From assembly GCA_042408595.1 (NCBI GenBank), contig JBHOQX010000098.1, positions 1-64,000 on the forward strand: a stretch of DNA of 64,000 nucleotides, in the 5' to 3' direction. Made by a program: the position numbers and the translations under genes. Positions within the stretch are counted from its first letter, which is position 1. Each line of letters opens with the position of its first letter. The notes under the pieces are model-generated. The model did no database searches, was not told the origin of the DNA, and worked only from the letters and a program-made list of their open reading frames with translations. Source of the DNA: JBHOQX01 sp042408595. GTDB lineage: Bacteria; Chloroflexota; Chloroflexia; Chloroflexales; Roseiflexaceae. This document shows, in pieces, positions 26,330 to 35,749 of this stretch.

Positions 26330-27711
26330 GCCCCATCCAGCTCCATCCGCTCCAGCCGATCGCCCCCGCCGCGCCATCCACGGCCGCGGCGCCCACGCCG
26401 GCCGCCGGCCGGTTCCCTAACGAACCGGCCTCGATCGCCGAGACGGGCCTGAACGCCGGCTTCCTGAATGACCTGGTCCTGAAGGTCATCTACTTCAACG
26501 GCAACATCACCGCGCAGGAGATCGGTGAGGTGACACGCCTGCCCTTCCTGGGCGTGCTCGACAAGGTGCTCGAGTTCCTCAAGCTCGAAGAGTATGTCGA
26601 TATCGTCGGCGCGCAGGGCGGCTTCAGCGAGCGATCGTTCCAGTATGTCGTGGCCGGCAAGGGCCGCCTGAAGATCGCCGAGGTGCTGGACCGCTCGCAG
26701 TACGCCGGCCCGGCCCCCGTGCCGCTCGACGCCTATATCGAGATGGTCCGGCGCCAGTCGATCGGCGAGATGGTGGTGGACGGCGCGACAGTGCGCCGCG
26801 CCTTCAGCCACCTGGTCGTCAATGAGCGCATGCTAGACAAGATCGGCCCGGCGGCCAACTCGGCGCGCTCGCTCTTCCTCTACGGTCCCCCCGGCAATGG
26901 CAAGACCACGATCGCCGAGGGAATCGCCAACATGCTCGGCGGGCTGGTGCTCATCCCCTACGCGGTCGAGGTGGACGGGCAGGTGATCAAGGTCTTCGAT
27001 CCGCTGAACCATAAGCCCGTGGATCAGCCGCCCGCGCCGGAGCCGGAGCCGGCGGGGCCGTTCGGCCCGGCGCGCGCCGCCGCTCCGGCCCAACCGGACC
27101 GCCGCTGGGTGCTCTGCCAGCGCCCGCAGGTGGTGGTCGGCGGCGAGCTGATCATGGAGCAACTCGAACTGATCTTCGACCCGATCTCGAAAGTCTATGA
27201 AGCGCCATACCAGATGAAGGCCAACAATGGCCTGTTCCTGATCGACGACTTCGGCCGACAGAAATGCCGCCCGACCGACCTGCTCAACCGCTGGATCGTG
27301 CCGCTGGAGAAGAAGGTCGACTATCTGGCGTTGCAGACGGGTAAAAAGCTCCAGATACCGTTCGATGTGCTGATCGTCTTCTCGACCAACCTCTCGCCAA
27401 AGGATCTGGTGGACGATGCCTTCCTGCGGCGTATCCGCCACAAGATCGAGGTGCCGAACCCGGCGCCGGAGGAGTTCCGCGAGATTTTCAAGCGCGTCTG
27501 CAAGGCAAAGCAGATCGCCTACAGCGACGACGGGCTGCGCTACCTGGTGCAGGAACATTACATGAAGGCCCGGCGCGACCTGCGCGCCTGCCACCCGCGC
27601 GACCTGTGCGACCAGATCCTGGACGAGGCGAAGTACCGCGGCGTTCAGCCGGCCATGACCAAAGACCTGCTGGATCGCGCCTGCGAGGCGTATTTCGTCA
27701 AACTCGGCTAG
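26326..27711 (+). CDS. Winged-helix plus AAA ATPase, partner of CpaF
   Basis: A 461-residue protein. After a Pro/Ala-rich start, a winged-helix-like domain covers about 45-125 (LVLKVIYFNGNITAQEIGEV; GRLKIAEVLDRS). The AAA domain has Walker A YGPPGNGKTT (about residue 186), Walker B NGLFLIDDFGR (about 300), sensor-1 Asn in VFSTNLSP and an arginine patch RRIRHKIEV. A Pro/Ala-rich loop at about 230-260 interrupts the ATPase core. The AAA type is closest in feel to MoxR/AAA_5 remodelling ATPases. It is coupled to the small gene before it and lies 16 bases from the CpaF gene. It may prepare or regulate the secretion ATPase. Confidence 0.8.
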   Translation: MSPIQLHPLQPIAPAAPSTAAAPTPAAGRFPNEPASIAETGLNAGFLNDLVLKVIYFNGNITAQEIGEVTRLPFLGVLDKVLEFLKLEEYVDIVGAQGGFSERSFQYVVAGKGRLKIAEVLDRSQYAGPAPVPLDAYIEMVRRQSIGEMVVDGATVRRAFSHLVVNERMLDKIGPAANSARSLFLYGPPGNGKTTIAEGIANMLGGLVLIPYAVEVDGQVIKVFDPLNHKPVDQPPAPEPEPAGPFGPARAAAPAQPDRRWVLCQRPQVVVGGELIMEQLELIFDPISKVYEAPYQMKANNGLFLIDDFGRQKCRPTDLLNRWIVPLEKKVDYLALQTGKKLQIPFDVLIVFSTNLSPKDLVDDAFLRRIRHKIEVPNPAPEEFREIFKRVCKAKQIAYSDDGLRYLVQEHYMKARRDLRACHPRDLCDQILDEAKYRGVQPAMTKDLLDRACEAYFVKLG

Positions 27712-27727
27712 CGCTAGAGAGGAACGC

Positions 27728-29215
27728 ATGTCACTCCTGAAACGTCTTGGCACTCCATCTTCGCCGAGTGACACCCCCACGGTGGCGCCCGATAGCGATA
27801 CCCCGCCCCCTGCGCCGGCGGCGGGTGGCCCTCCGGCGCCGCCCCCCCTGCCGCGCGCCACACCTGCCCCGGCCCAGGAGCCGCGCGCTGTCACCGCTCC
27901 GGCCGTGCCCGGCGCTGCCGGCGAGGGCATCTCGCACCAGCGGCTGCTGGAGCTCTCGCTCTGGATCGTGGACCGCATCCAAAGCTCGCTCGGCAATCAG
28001 ACCGACCTCAGCCGGACGCCGGAGACGGAGCGGATGCTGCAGGAGCGCTTCAACAACTACTACCGCCAGAGCGGCGTCAGCCTGAGCGACGCGCAGGCCC
28101 GTCAGCTCTATGCCATGGTGCTGGACGAACTGTTCGGCTTCGGCCCGATTGAGCCGTTGCTGCGCCAGGACGACATCACCGAGGTGATGGTCAACGGTCC
28201 GAAGCAGGTCTACATCGAGCAGCGCGGCAAGCTGACCCTCTCGCCGGTCATGTTCGCCAACGACGACCACGTGCTCAAGGTGATCGACCGGATCATCCGC
28301 CCGCTTGGTCGGCGCATCGACCGCAAATGGCCGATGGTGGACGCCCGCCTGCCGGACGGGAGCCGCGTCAACGCGATCATCCCGCCCTGCGCGATCGACG
28401 GCCCGTCGGTGACGATCCGCAAGTTCTCGAAGAAGAAACTTCAGATCGAGGACCTGATCAAATTCGGCTCGCTGACGCCGGAGATGGCCGAGTTCCTGCG
28501 GGCCTGCGTCGTCAGCCGGCTGAACATCGTCGTCGCTGGCGGCACCGGCTCCGGCAAGACGACCCTGCTGAACGTTCTGTCGAACTTCATCCCGAACGAC
28601 GAGCGCATCGTCACGATCGAGGATAGCGCCGAGTTGAAGCTAGCGCAGGAGCATGTCGTCCGGCTCGAGTCGAAGCCGGCGGAGGTGGACGGCAGCGGGC
28701 GCGTCGCCATTCGCGATCTGGTGATCAACTCGCTGCGCATGCGCCCGGAGCGGATTGTCATCGGCGAGTGCCGCGGCGGCGAGACGCTCGACATGCTTCA
28801 GGCGATGAACACCGGCCACGACGGCTCGCTGACGACGCTGCATGCCAACACCCCGCGCGACGCGATCGCCCGCATGGAAACGATGGCGATGATGGCCGGG
28901 ATGGACATGCCGCTGCGGGTCATCCGCGAGCAGATCGCCTCGGCGATCGACCTGATCGTGCAGCAGACACGCCTGGAAGATGGCCAGCGTAAGGTGTCGT
29001 ACATCACCGAAGTGCAGGGCATGGAGGGCGATACTGTGGTGCTGCAGGACATCTTCATGCTCGAGGTGCGCGGGAAGACGCCGGAGGGCAGAGTGCTGGC
29101 CGAGTTGAAGCCGACCGGCACCCGGCCGCGCTTCACGCCGCGCCTGGAGGCCCACGGCTTCAAGCTGCCGCCGGGGATCTTCGGCGCGACGCTGCCGGGG
29201 CAGAAGGGCTGGTAG
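27728..29215 (+). CDS. cpaF: CpaF/TadA-type secretion ATPase
   Basis: A 495-residue hexameric ATPase of Tad/Flp pilus and type II/IV secretion systems. Residues 1-70 are a Pro/Ala-rich linker. The N-terminal domain has DELFGFGPIEPLL and EVMVNGPKQVYIE. Walker A is GGTGSGKTT (about 271-279), the Asp box DERIVTIEDSAELK, Walker B RIVIGECRGGETLDM, and a His box with LTTLHANTPRDA. Everything needed for ATP hydrolysis is present. Yet no TadB, TadC, pilin or peptidase gene follows; the next gene is comF on the other strand. It must act with components encoded elsewhere, or in another machine. Confidence 0.92.
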   Translation: MSLLKRLGTPSSPSDTPTVAPDSDTPPPAPAAGGPPAPPPLPRATPAPAQEPRAVTAPAVPGAAGEGISHQRLLELSLWIVDRIQSSLGNQTDLSRTPETERMLQERFNNYYRQSGVSLSDAQARQLYAMVLDELFGFGPIEPLLRQDDITEVMVNGPKQVYIEQRGKLTLSPVMFANDDHVLKVIDRIIRPLGRRIDRKWPMVDARLPDGSRVNAIIPPCAIDGPSVTIRKFSKKKLQIEDLIKFGSLTPEMAEFLRACVVSRLNIVVAGGTGSGKTTLLNVLSNFIPNDERIVTIEDSAELKLAQEHVVRLESKPAEVDGSGRVAIRDLVINSLRMRPERIVIGECRGGETLDMLQAMNTGHDGSLTTLHANTPRDAIARMETMAMMAGMDMPLRVIREQIASAIDLIVQQTRLEDGQRKVSYITEVQGMEGDTVVLQDIFMLEVRGKTPEGRVLAELKPTGTRPRFTPRLEAHGFKLPPGIFGATLPGQKGW

Positions 29216-29240
29216 CCCACGGCAGCGGGTCGGTTGGGCG

Positions 29241-29274
29241 TGTGGATGGCGAGCCGGTACCCTCCTCATCCACA
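29241..29274. terminator. Hairpin between convergent cpaF and comF genes
   Basis: TGTGGATG / CATCCACA 8-bp stem with an 18-base loop, extended by GGG/CCC. There is no T-tract. Its position between converging genes suggests a bidirectional terminator. Confidence 0.45.
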
Positions 29275-29294
29275 TACCCACCCGGCGCCGCGCT

Positions 29295-29945
29295 TCAGTC
29301 CGGCCGCGACCGCGCCAGCGCCAGGCCGTAGACCTGCTGCGCGCCGGCGGCCAGCAGCGCCTCCGCGCAGGCGCCCATGGTTGCGCCGGTGGTGAGAACA
29401 TCGTCCACGATCAGCACGCGCGCCGGCGGTGGCGCCGTGCCCCGCCACACGAACGCCCCCCGCATATTCTCGCGCCGCTTGTGCGCACCGAGCCGTGCCT
29501 GCTGCTGCGTCTCACGAACCCGCACCAGGCCGCCTGCCAGCAGCGGCAGCCGCGCCGCGGCGGCGACGCGCCGCGCCAGTTCTTCCGCTTGGTTGAAGCC
29601 GCGCTCCGCTTGGCGCGCCGCGTGGAGCGGCACCGGCAGCACGGCCTGGGCCCCGCGTGGCACCCCGCCGGCATCCGTCACTAGCAGCCCGCCGAGCAGA
29701 TCGGCCATGCGCCGCTCGCGCCCGTACTTGAACCGGCGGATGGCGGGAGGCAGCGCGCCGTCGTACAGGTAGGCGATACGTACCGCCGCGAGCCCCGGCA
29801 CCGCCACACGGTCATCCGGGGGGTAGGGGGTGAGGCCGGTACGGCAACGAGGGCACAGGAGCGCGCCGGCGGCTGCGCAGCCGGCGCAGCGATCCGGAAA
29901 GAAGAACGAGAGAAACGCATCGAAGAGCGGGCGGGGTGCAAGCAT
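29295..29945 (-). CDS. comF: ComF-family phosphoribosyltransferase-like protein
   Basis: A 216-residue protein. An N-terminal zinc ribbon (CAGCAAAGALLCPRC) is followed by a type I phosphoribosyltransferase domain with the PRPP loop VLIVDDVLTTGATMGAC. ComF proteins are needed for DNA uptake during competence in several bacteria, although the reaction is unsettled. The ATG follows AGGAG by 8 bases. It is convergent with cpaF, whose family can also serve competence-type pili, but the two are on opposite strands. Confidence 0.9.
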   Translation of the reverse strand: MLAPRPLFDAFLSFFFPDRCAGCAAAGALLCPRCRTGLTPYPPDDRVAVPGLAAVRIAYLYDGALPPAIRRFKYGRERRMADLLGGLLVTDAGGVPRGAQAVLPVPLHAARQAERGFNQAEELARRVAAAARLPLLAGGLVRVRETQQQARLGAHKRRENMRGAFVWRGTAPPPARVLIVDDVLTTGATMGACAEALLAAGAQQVYGLALARSRPD

Positions 29946-30069
29946 CAGGCTGCTCCTGAACGGCCGGAAACGTCTTCTCCTGCACTTTATATACCGTGCA
30001 GACAGGCGAAAAGCAACGGGAGCGCCATTCTGTCATCCTTTTTTCATTACGCGTCCGCGCAAGAAGTGT

Positions 30070-30075
30070 TATCAT
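30070..30075 (+). promoter_or_regulatory. Candidate extended -10 for the subtilase gene
   Basis: TGTTATCAT (TG-n-TATCAT), about 67 bases before the GTG start; the -35 is poor. Confidence 0.35.
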
Positions 30076-30141
30076 TTCCGATGTATCGGTCGTGTAACGC
30101 CGCGCCGGGTGGCGGACCGTTCCAGGTCAAGGAGGCGATAC

Positions 30142-32601
30142 GTGGCGAAGCGCGCTCTTCCCGGCGTCCTGGTGCTTACGCTGCTATCGTGCCTGTTCGC
30201 CCTGCCGGCCGCCCCGGGACACGCCGATTCGCTTCGGACGATCTTTCTCCGCCGCGCCCAGTTCGACCCGCTGCGCGCCCCTCCAGCGGCGATGCGTGCG
30301 CCCGAGTCGCTCGGCCGCGCCGGCCTGCTGCTGGTGCAGTTCGATGGGCCGGCCGGCGACGCGCGCGCCCGGCTGGAGCAGGCAGGGCTGCGCCCGCTGA
30401 GCTACATCCCCGACGACACCTGGCTGGTGCGCGACACCGGCGCCGGCCTGAACGCAGCCCGCGCCCTGCCCGGCGTGCGCTGGGTCGGGCCGTACGCCCC
30501 CGGCCTGCGCCGCGCTACCGAACTCGACGGGGCGTCGGCCGGCGCGGATGAGCTGCGCGTCAACGCGACGCCGGACGCCGACCTCGACGCGCTCGCCGCG
30601 GCTGTCGTGGCGGCGGGCGGGGCCGTGCGCGCTCGCACCGCTGCCGGAGAGCTGCGCGCCCTGCGCGTCACCCTGCCGCGGGCGGCGTTGCCCGCTCTCA
30701 TCGGGCGCGACGATGTGCTGTGGGTCGAGCCGTACCACGTGCTCACGGTGACCAACGACCGCGCCCGCCGCGTCCTTGGCATCGACCAGGCGCGCGAGCA
30801 GCTCCCCGGATTGACCGGCGCGGGCCAGATCGTCGCCGTGACCGACTCGGGGCTGGACCAGCAGGCCACGCTGAGCGCCGATTTCGCCGGGCGAGTCGCG
30901 CGTGGGTTCTCGCGGGCGGAGATGAGCGCTCTTTGCACCTCGCCCGACCCTTCAAACAGCGCCTTCACCTGGAGCGACCTGAACGGCCACGGCACGCATG
31001 TCGCCGGGACGATCGCCGGGAGCGGCGCGCTCTCGCCACCCGGGCAGAACTTCGCCGGCATGGCCCCGCAGGCTCGCCTGGTCGTGCAGGCTACGTCGTC
31101 GGGCGGCGACTCGCTGGATTGTCTGCCGGATCCGGATCGCTACCTCGGCCTGGCCTACGACGCCGGGGCGCGGGTACAGAATGCCAGCTTCGGCTCGGAC
31201 GCCCAGGGCGCGTACAACTACGACGCCTCGGCGGTGGATCGCTTCCTGTGGGAGCACAACGATCACCTGCTCGTCGTCTCGGCGGGCAACGCCGGCAAAG
31301 ACGCGAACGGCGACGGCGTGATCGACCGCGGCTCGGTCGGCACCCCCGCCACGGCCAAGAACGTGATCAGCGTCGGCGCGAGCGAGAACGATCGGCCCAG
31401 GGCGGCGGGCGGCCTGTGCGCCTTCGAGACGCCGTATAACTGTGCCTGGGGCAACTTCGGCTATACCACCGGCGCGCTCAACACCGACCCGGTGAGCGAC
31501 AACCCGGACGGCCTGGCGCCGTTCTCCAGCCGCGGCCCGGCGCAGGATGGCCGGATCAAGCCGGAGATCGTCGCGCCTGGCACCAGCGTGCTGTCCACCA
31601 AATCGCACGATCCGAACGTCACCTACACCTTCAACTACGACGACGATTACGCCTACAACTTCGGCACGTCGATGGCCGCGCCGATGGTGAGCGGCATGGC
31701 GGCGCTGGTGCGGCAATGGCTGGCGCAGGAGAAAATGGACCCGTCACCGAGCGCTGCGCTGGTGAAGGCTATGCTGTTGAACGGCGCGACCGACGCGCGA
31801 CCGGGCCAGTACGGCTTCGGCGCGACCGCCGAGATCCCCGCCGCATGGCCGAATAACGTCGAGGGGTGGGGGCGGGCGAATCTGCCGGTCACCCTTGGGC
31901 TGGACGGTGTGGGGCGGCTGTGGCTGGCGGACAACCGCGCCGGCCTGGCGACCGGCGATGTCGCCAGCTACCCGCTGGTGGTGGCGGCCGGCGCGCCGCT
32001 GCGGATCACCCTGGCGTGGACAGACTACTGGGCCGGGCCGATGGTGGCGAAGGCGCTGGTCAACGATCTGGATCTCGAGGTCGTGCTGCCGAACGGCAGC
32101 GTCGTGCGCGGCAACGCAGCGGCGGAGCTGCCGTCGGCCTGCCGTTCCGGCGGGGCCGACCGCTGCAACAACGTCGAAAGCGTCGAGATCGCCGCGCCGG
32201 AGGCCGGCACGTACACCGTGCGGGTGCGCGGCTTCAACGTGCCCCGCGGCCCGCAGCCCTTCGCGCTGGTGGCGCATGCGGCGGAGCTGGCCGGCGGCGC
32301 CCCGTCCACCCCGGCCGGATTGACCGCGACCGCAGCCGGCGGTACGGGGCCGGCTGTGCAGCTCAACTGGCCGGTGGTGAGCGACGCCACGTTCTACGAG
32401 ATCGAGGAACGCACCGGCGGGACCGTCACCCTGCTGCTGAAAACCAGGCAGCCTCCGGTGACGGTGGTGAGCGATGTGGGTAGCCACAGCTACCGGGTGC
32501 GCGCCTGCAACCTGGCGGGGTGCAGTGCCTGGAGCAGCCCGGCGGCGGCCGTCGTGACGCGCCCGCCGGGCAAGGTGTACCTGCCGCTCGGGGGTGGGTA
32601 G
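30142..32601 (+). CDS. Secreted subtilisin-family serine protease with fibronectin-like C-terminal domain
   Basis: An 819-residue S8 protease starting at GTG after CAAGGAGG. A signal peptide covers about residues 1-27 (LPGVLVLTLLSCLFALPAAP, cut near GHA-DS). A long propeptide-like region runs to about 200. The catalytic triad is Asp235 (VTDSGLD), His282 (NGHGTHVAGT) and Ser510 (GTSMAAP). A beta-sandwich P-domain-like region (about 570-710) and a fibronectin-III-like domain (about 720-810) follow. It ends GKVYLPLGGG with no anchor, so it is probably released or sorted by that motif. The frame upstream of 30142 is antisense to comF and not coding. Confidence 0.93.
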   Translation: MAKRALPGVLVLTLLSCLFALPAAPGHADSLRTIFLRRAQFDPLRAPPAAMRAPESLGRAGLLLVQFDGPAGDARARLEQAGLRPLSYIPDDTWLVRDTGAGLNAARALPGVRWVGPYAPGLRRATELDGASAGADELRVNATPDADLDALAAAVVAAGGAVRARTAAGELRALRVTLPRAALPALIGRDDVLWVEPYHVLTVTNDRARRVLGIDQAREQLPGLTGAGQIVAVTDSGLDQQATLSADFAGRVARGFSRAEMSALCTSPDPSNSAFTWSDLNGHGTHVAGTIAGSGALSPPGQNFAGMAPQARLVVQATSSGGDSLDCLPDPDRYLGLAYDAGARVQNASFGSDAQGAYNYDASAVDRFLWEHNDHLLVVSAGNAGKDANGDGVIDRGSVGTPATAKNVISVGASENDRPRAAGGLCAFETPYNCAWGNFGYTTGALNTDPVSDNPDGLAPFSSRGPAQDGRIKPEIVAPGTSVLSTKSHDPNVTYTFNYDDDYAYNFGTSMAAPMVSGMAALVRQWLAQEKMDPSPSAALVKAMLLNGATDARPGQYGFGATAEIPAAWPNNVEGWGRANLPVTLGLDGVGRLWLADNRAGLATGDVASYPLVVAAGAPLRITLAWTDYWAGPMVAKALVNDLDLEVVLPNGSVVRGNAAAELPSACRSGGADRCNNVESVEIAAPEAGTYTVRVRGFNVPRGPQPFALVAHAAELAGGAPSTPAGLTATAAGGTGPAVQLNWPVVSDATFYEIEERTGGTVTLLLKTRQPPVTVVSDVGSHSYRVRACNLAGCSAWSSPAAAVVTRPPGKVYLPLGGG

Positions 32602-32715
32602 GCCCTCGACAATGATGGGGAGCCAAGGAGCGGGGAGGTAGAAAGACGAGAAGGATGTGCCCTCTGCATCCCGGTCTCTGATCTGAAACGGCCGCACCGC
32701 GCTGGCCGCCGCGGG

Positions 32716-35568
32716 TCAGTCCGACTGACGCCGGCCGCGCGCGCGGCGCTTGGCGGCCATAAGCCGGGCCAATGCGTCCGCTTCTGTGGGCGGCGACGCA
32801 GGCGCTGGCGGCGAGTTGGGCGGCGTGGCCTGCGTCGTCGTCGTTGCGGCCTCGGGCGCAGGCGGGGCCGGCGCCTGCTCCGCGGGCCTGAACGAGGCCG
32901 ACGGCGTCGGGCGCGCCCGCTGCTTGGCGGCGCTCAGCCGGGCCAGCGCCGGTTGAGCGGACGTGGCGGCGTGCCGGGCGCGGGCGCGGCGCACCCCGAT
33001 GAAATTCAGGTCGCTCCGGCGCAGCGACAGGCGACGCACTGCGACATCCAGCGGCCAGAGCAACAGCGCCAGCCAGAGCAGCGGCAGCGCGATCTCCTGC
33101 ACCGCGCCGACTGGCTGCGTCGATGATGCGAACACCGCCTCCGGAGACGGTTCCACCCGCCCGCCGGTGATCGCGGCCAGGTCGCGCAGCAGCGCCGGGT
33201 TCGCCCGCTGCTCGCCGTACTCCGGCGAATAGCTGACCACCAGCCCGCTCGTCGCGCTGCCGATCGGCTGGCCCTGCCTGTCCGCGGCCGCCACCTGCGC
33301 CAGATACACCCCCGGCGTGGTGGTCGTCGCTGTGGCCCGGTAGCGACCCGGCCCGACCTGCACAAAGCGGAGCGCGGCGGCACTGTTCTCCGGGTCGAGC
33401 AGTTGCCCGGCGAGGTCAAGGTCGTTCAGCGGGCGGCCTTGCGCGTCGAGCGCCGTCACCTCCAGCGCCGACTGCGCGCCCTCGTTGGTCGCCTGCACCG
33501 TCAGCCGGTCGCCGGTGCGCGGCGGCAGCAGCAGGTCCACCAGCCCGCCGACGAAACGCGGAAATTCGCCCCAGGTCACCCACGCCTTCGCCCACTTCGG
33601 CTGCAGGTCGCTCGTCCAGGCGACGACCCGTCCGAGCCCGTACTGCCATTGCGCCAGCACCGGGCGGTTGTCGGGCGAGACCAGGATGGCGCGCGCGGTT
33701 GGCTTGATCTCCGTGCCGTTGAAGCCGAGCAGCGGGGGCAGGGCGTTCAGCCCGCGCATGATCGGCGAGGGCAGGGCGATCGTGGGCGTGAACGGCTCTT
33801 CGATAATATCGCGCCCGGCGGCCAGCACGCTCTCTTGCAGAAAGATGCGCGGCACATCGCTGATCTGCCGCACCTGGTAAAAGCGGCCGCCGCCGCGCCG
33901 CGCGATCTCCTCCAGATTCGGATTGGCATCGGTCCCGATCGCCACGGTGGAGATGGTGATGCCGCCGGCGCGCATCTGGTCGATCAGGTCGCCGTAGTTG
34001 CTCTCGGCGATCCCATCGGTTAGCAGGATGACGTGCTTGATGCGCGCGTCGGCGGGGGCGAGCGCCCGGGCCGCCTGCTCGATGCCGGGGCGGATGTCGG
34101 TGCCGCCATTAGCGTCGAAGCTACTGAGCGCCCGCTCGATCTCGACGGCAGGCGGCAGCTTTTGCAGCGGGAGCACCCACTGCGCGCTGAAATCGAACAC
34201 CACCAGTCCGATCTGGTCGTTCTGGCTCAGACCGAGGCTCGCCTGGTAGACCGCCTCCTTCGCCAGATCAAGCTTGGTGCGCCCGCCGCCGCTGCCGGAC
34301 ATCCCCATGCTGCCGCTCCGGTCGATAACCATCACCAGGCCGAGATCTGGCTGCTGCGCTGTGGTGCGCGGGTCGAGATCGACCGGAAGCACCTCCTCCA
34401 GCGGGGTGCGGCGATAGCCCCCGGCGCCAAACGAGTCCACGCCGCCGACCATGGCCAGCCCCCGGCCGAGTTGTTTCACATAGATCGGGAGGGCATCCAT
34501 CAGCGGACGTGGCAGGTCGCGGGCGGGGGTATCGACCAGCATGATCGCCGCGTAGGCGTTCAATGCAGCCAGGTCAGCCGGCACACCCCCCGGCGCGGCA
34601 ACCTCGGCGCGGGCGCCGACGGCCGCCAGCGCGCTGCGCAAGGTCTCGGCGCGCTCCGGGGCGCTGGCGATCAGCAGAATCCGCGGCGGCCCCTGCACGT
34701 CGGTGAACGCCGCGGCGCGGTTGTTCTTCGGCTCGGTGTCGCCCTCGGCATCGAGGCGCACCTCCAGCCGCCGGAAGCCGGCGTCGCCGGCGGCGATCCG
34801 CACCGGGATCTCGTTCGTGCCGGCGGTGAGCGTCACCTGCTGCTCGGCCGCCAGCTTGCCATCGACAAAGACCTGGAGCTTGCCGGTCGTATCGAGCGAC
34901 GAGCGAACGACCACGCCGAGGGTCTCGTCCTGCCCTTCGCGGGCCATCGCCGGGGCTTTCAGCTCGCTGACGACCACGTCCGGCCCGCCTGAGCCGGTCG
35001 TCGCCACGACATCGATCGGCACGCCGCGCACCCGCGCCAGCCGCGCCGCGTCGGCGGCGTGGCCGCTGTTCTCACCGCCGTCCGAGAGCAGCACCAGCCG
35101 CTTCTGGGTGTCGGCCGGGAGCAGCGCCAGGCCGAGCTGGATGGCGTCCTGGATGTTGGTGCGGGTCGTCAGCGGGGTCGAGGTCAGGCGGCTCAGGGTG
35201 GTGAGGGACGATGGCACCCGCTCGACCAGGGCGTTCTCGCCGAAGGCGACGATCGCCGCCTGGTCGCCCTGTGGCATGGCCCGCAGAGCATCGGCGACAT
35301 ACTGCGCCGCCTGCTCGCGCTGCGGCTGCGGGACGGAGTCCGAGAGATCGATCAGAAACACCGTGGTGACGGCTTGCACCGGGCGGACAAGCTGCGTGCC
35401 GGCGAGCGCGAGCACGAGCGCCAGCAGGATCGCGCCGCGGATGACCAGGCTGGCCCAGAAGCGCGCCGGCGCAAGGCGCCGCGGCGTCAGCAGCGCGAAC
35501 GCCCAGAGGGCGGGAAGCAGCGCCAGCAGCGCAAGGGCCGCCGGTGTGATAAAGGACAAGCGCAGCAT
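32716..35568 (-). CDS. Large membrane protein with two von Willebrand A domains and a GATase1-like domain
   Basis: A 950-residue protein and the last gene of the MoxR cluster. Two N-terminal helices lead to VWA-1 with a MIDAS in FLIDLSDSV (about 70-190). A GATase1-like domain follows (AMVGGVDSFGAGGYRRTPLE, about 290-395). VWA-2 carries a full MIDAS VMVIDRSGSMG (about 405-570). An Ig-like region and one more membrane helix (LPLLWLALLLWPLDVAV) come next. The tail holds two copies of ALARLxAAKxRAR separated by a Pro/Thr/Ala-rich linker. It should be a metal-dependent adhesion or assembly protein at the membrane, remodelled by the MoxR ATPase. It has its own extended -10 promoter. Confidence 0.85.
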   Translation of the reverse strand: MLRLSFITPAALALLALLPALWAFALLTPRRLAPARFWASLVIRGAILLALVLALAGTQLVRPVQAVTTVFLIDLSDSVPQPQREQAAQYVADALRAMPQGDQAAIVAFGENALVERVPSSLTTLSRLTSTPLTTRTNIQDAIQLGLALLPADTQKRLVLLSDGGENSGHAADAARLARVRGVPIDVVATTGSGGPDVVVSELKAPAMAREGQDETLGVVVRSSLDTTGKLQVFVDGKLAAEQQVTLTAGTNEIPVRIAAGDAGFRRLEVRLDAEGDTEPKNNRAAAFTDVQGPPRILLIASAPERAETLRSALAAVGARAEVAAPGGVPADLAALNAYAAIMLVDTPARDLPRPLMDALPIYVKQLGRGLAMVGGVDSFGAGGYRRTPLEEVLPVDLDPRTTAQQPDLGLVMVIDRSGSMGMSGSGGGRTKLDLAKEAVYQASLGLSQNDQIGLVVFDFSAQWVLPLQKLPPAVEIERALSSFDANGGTDIRPGIEQAARALAPADARIKHVILLTDGIAESNYGDLIDQMRAGGITISTVAIGTDANPNLEEIARRGGGRFYQVRQISDVPRIFLQESVLAAGRDIIEEPFTPTIALPSPIMRGLNALPPLLGFNGTEIKPTARAILVSPDNRPVLAQWQYGLGRVVAWTSDLQPKWAKAWVTWGEFPRFVGGLVDLLLPPRTGDRLTVQATNEGAQSALEVTALDAQGRPLNDLDLAGQLLDPENSAAALRFVQVGPGRYRATATTTTPGVYLAQVAAADRQGQPIGSATSGLVVSYSPEYGEQRANPALLRDLAAITGGRVEPSPEAVFASSTQPVGAVQEIALPLLWLALLLWPLDVAVRRLSLRRSDLNFIGVRRARARHAATSAQPALARLSAAKQRARPTPSASFRPAEQAPAPPAPEAATTTTQATPPNSPPAPASPPTEADALARLMAAKRRARGRRQSD

Positions 35569-35640
35569 CTGGATGCCTTACGGCGCGGGCAGCAGGCTGC
35601 CGCGCGGTGGGGCGCCGGGCGGGACGTCTCTTTGATCAGC

Positions 35641-35649
35641 AGTATAGCA
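35641..35649 (-). promoter_or_regulatory. Extended -10 promoter inside the VWA cluster
   Basis: TGCTATACT on the minus strand, 73 bases before the ATG at 35568. It would allow the 950-residue VWA gene to be expressed separately from the upstream genes. Confidence 0.6.
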
Positions 35650-35749
35650 CGGCGGCGGGCACGTCGCCAGGACCAGGCCGGGATTTCTGTGCCGAGGCCG
35701 AAAGGGCGCAGTTGTGCTTTGCGCGCTGCGCGCCGCTTTGGCCGAATCT

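Noticed and set aside
29830..30141. N-terminal extension of the subtilase frame
   Set aside because: It is antisense to comF. The GTG at 30142 begins a clear signal peptide with a CAAGGAGG site.
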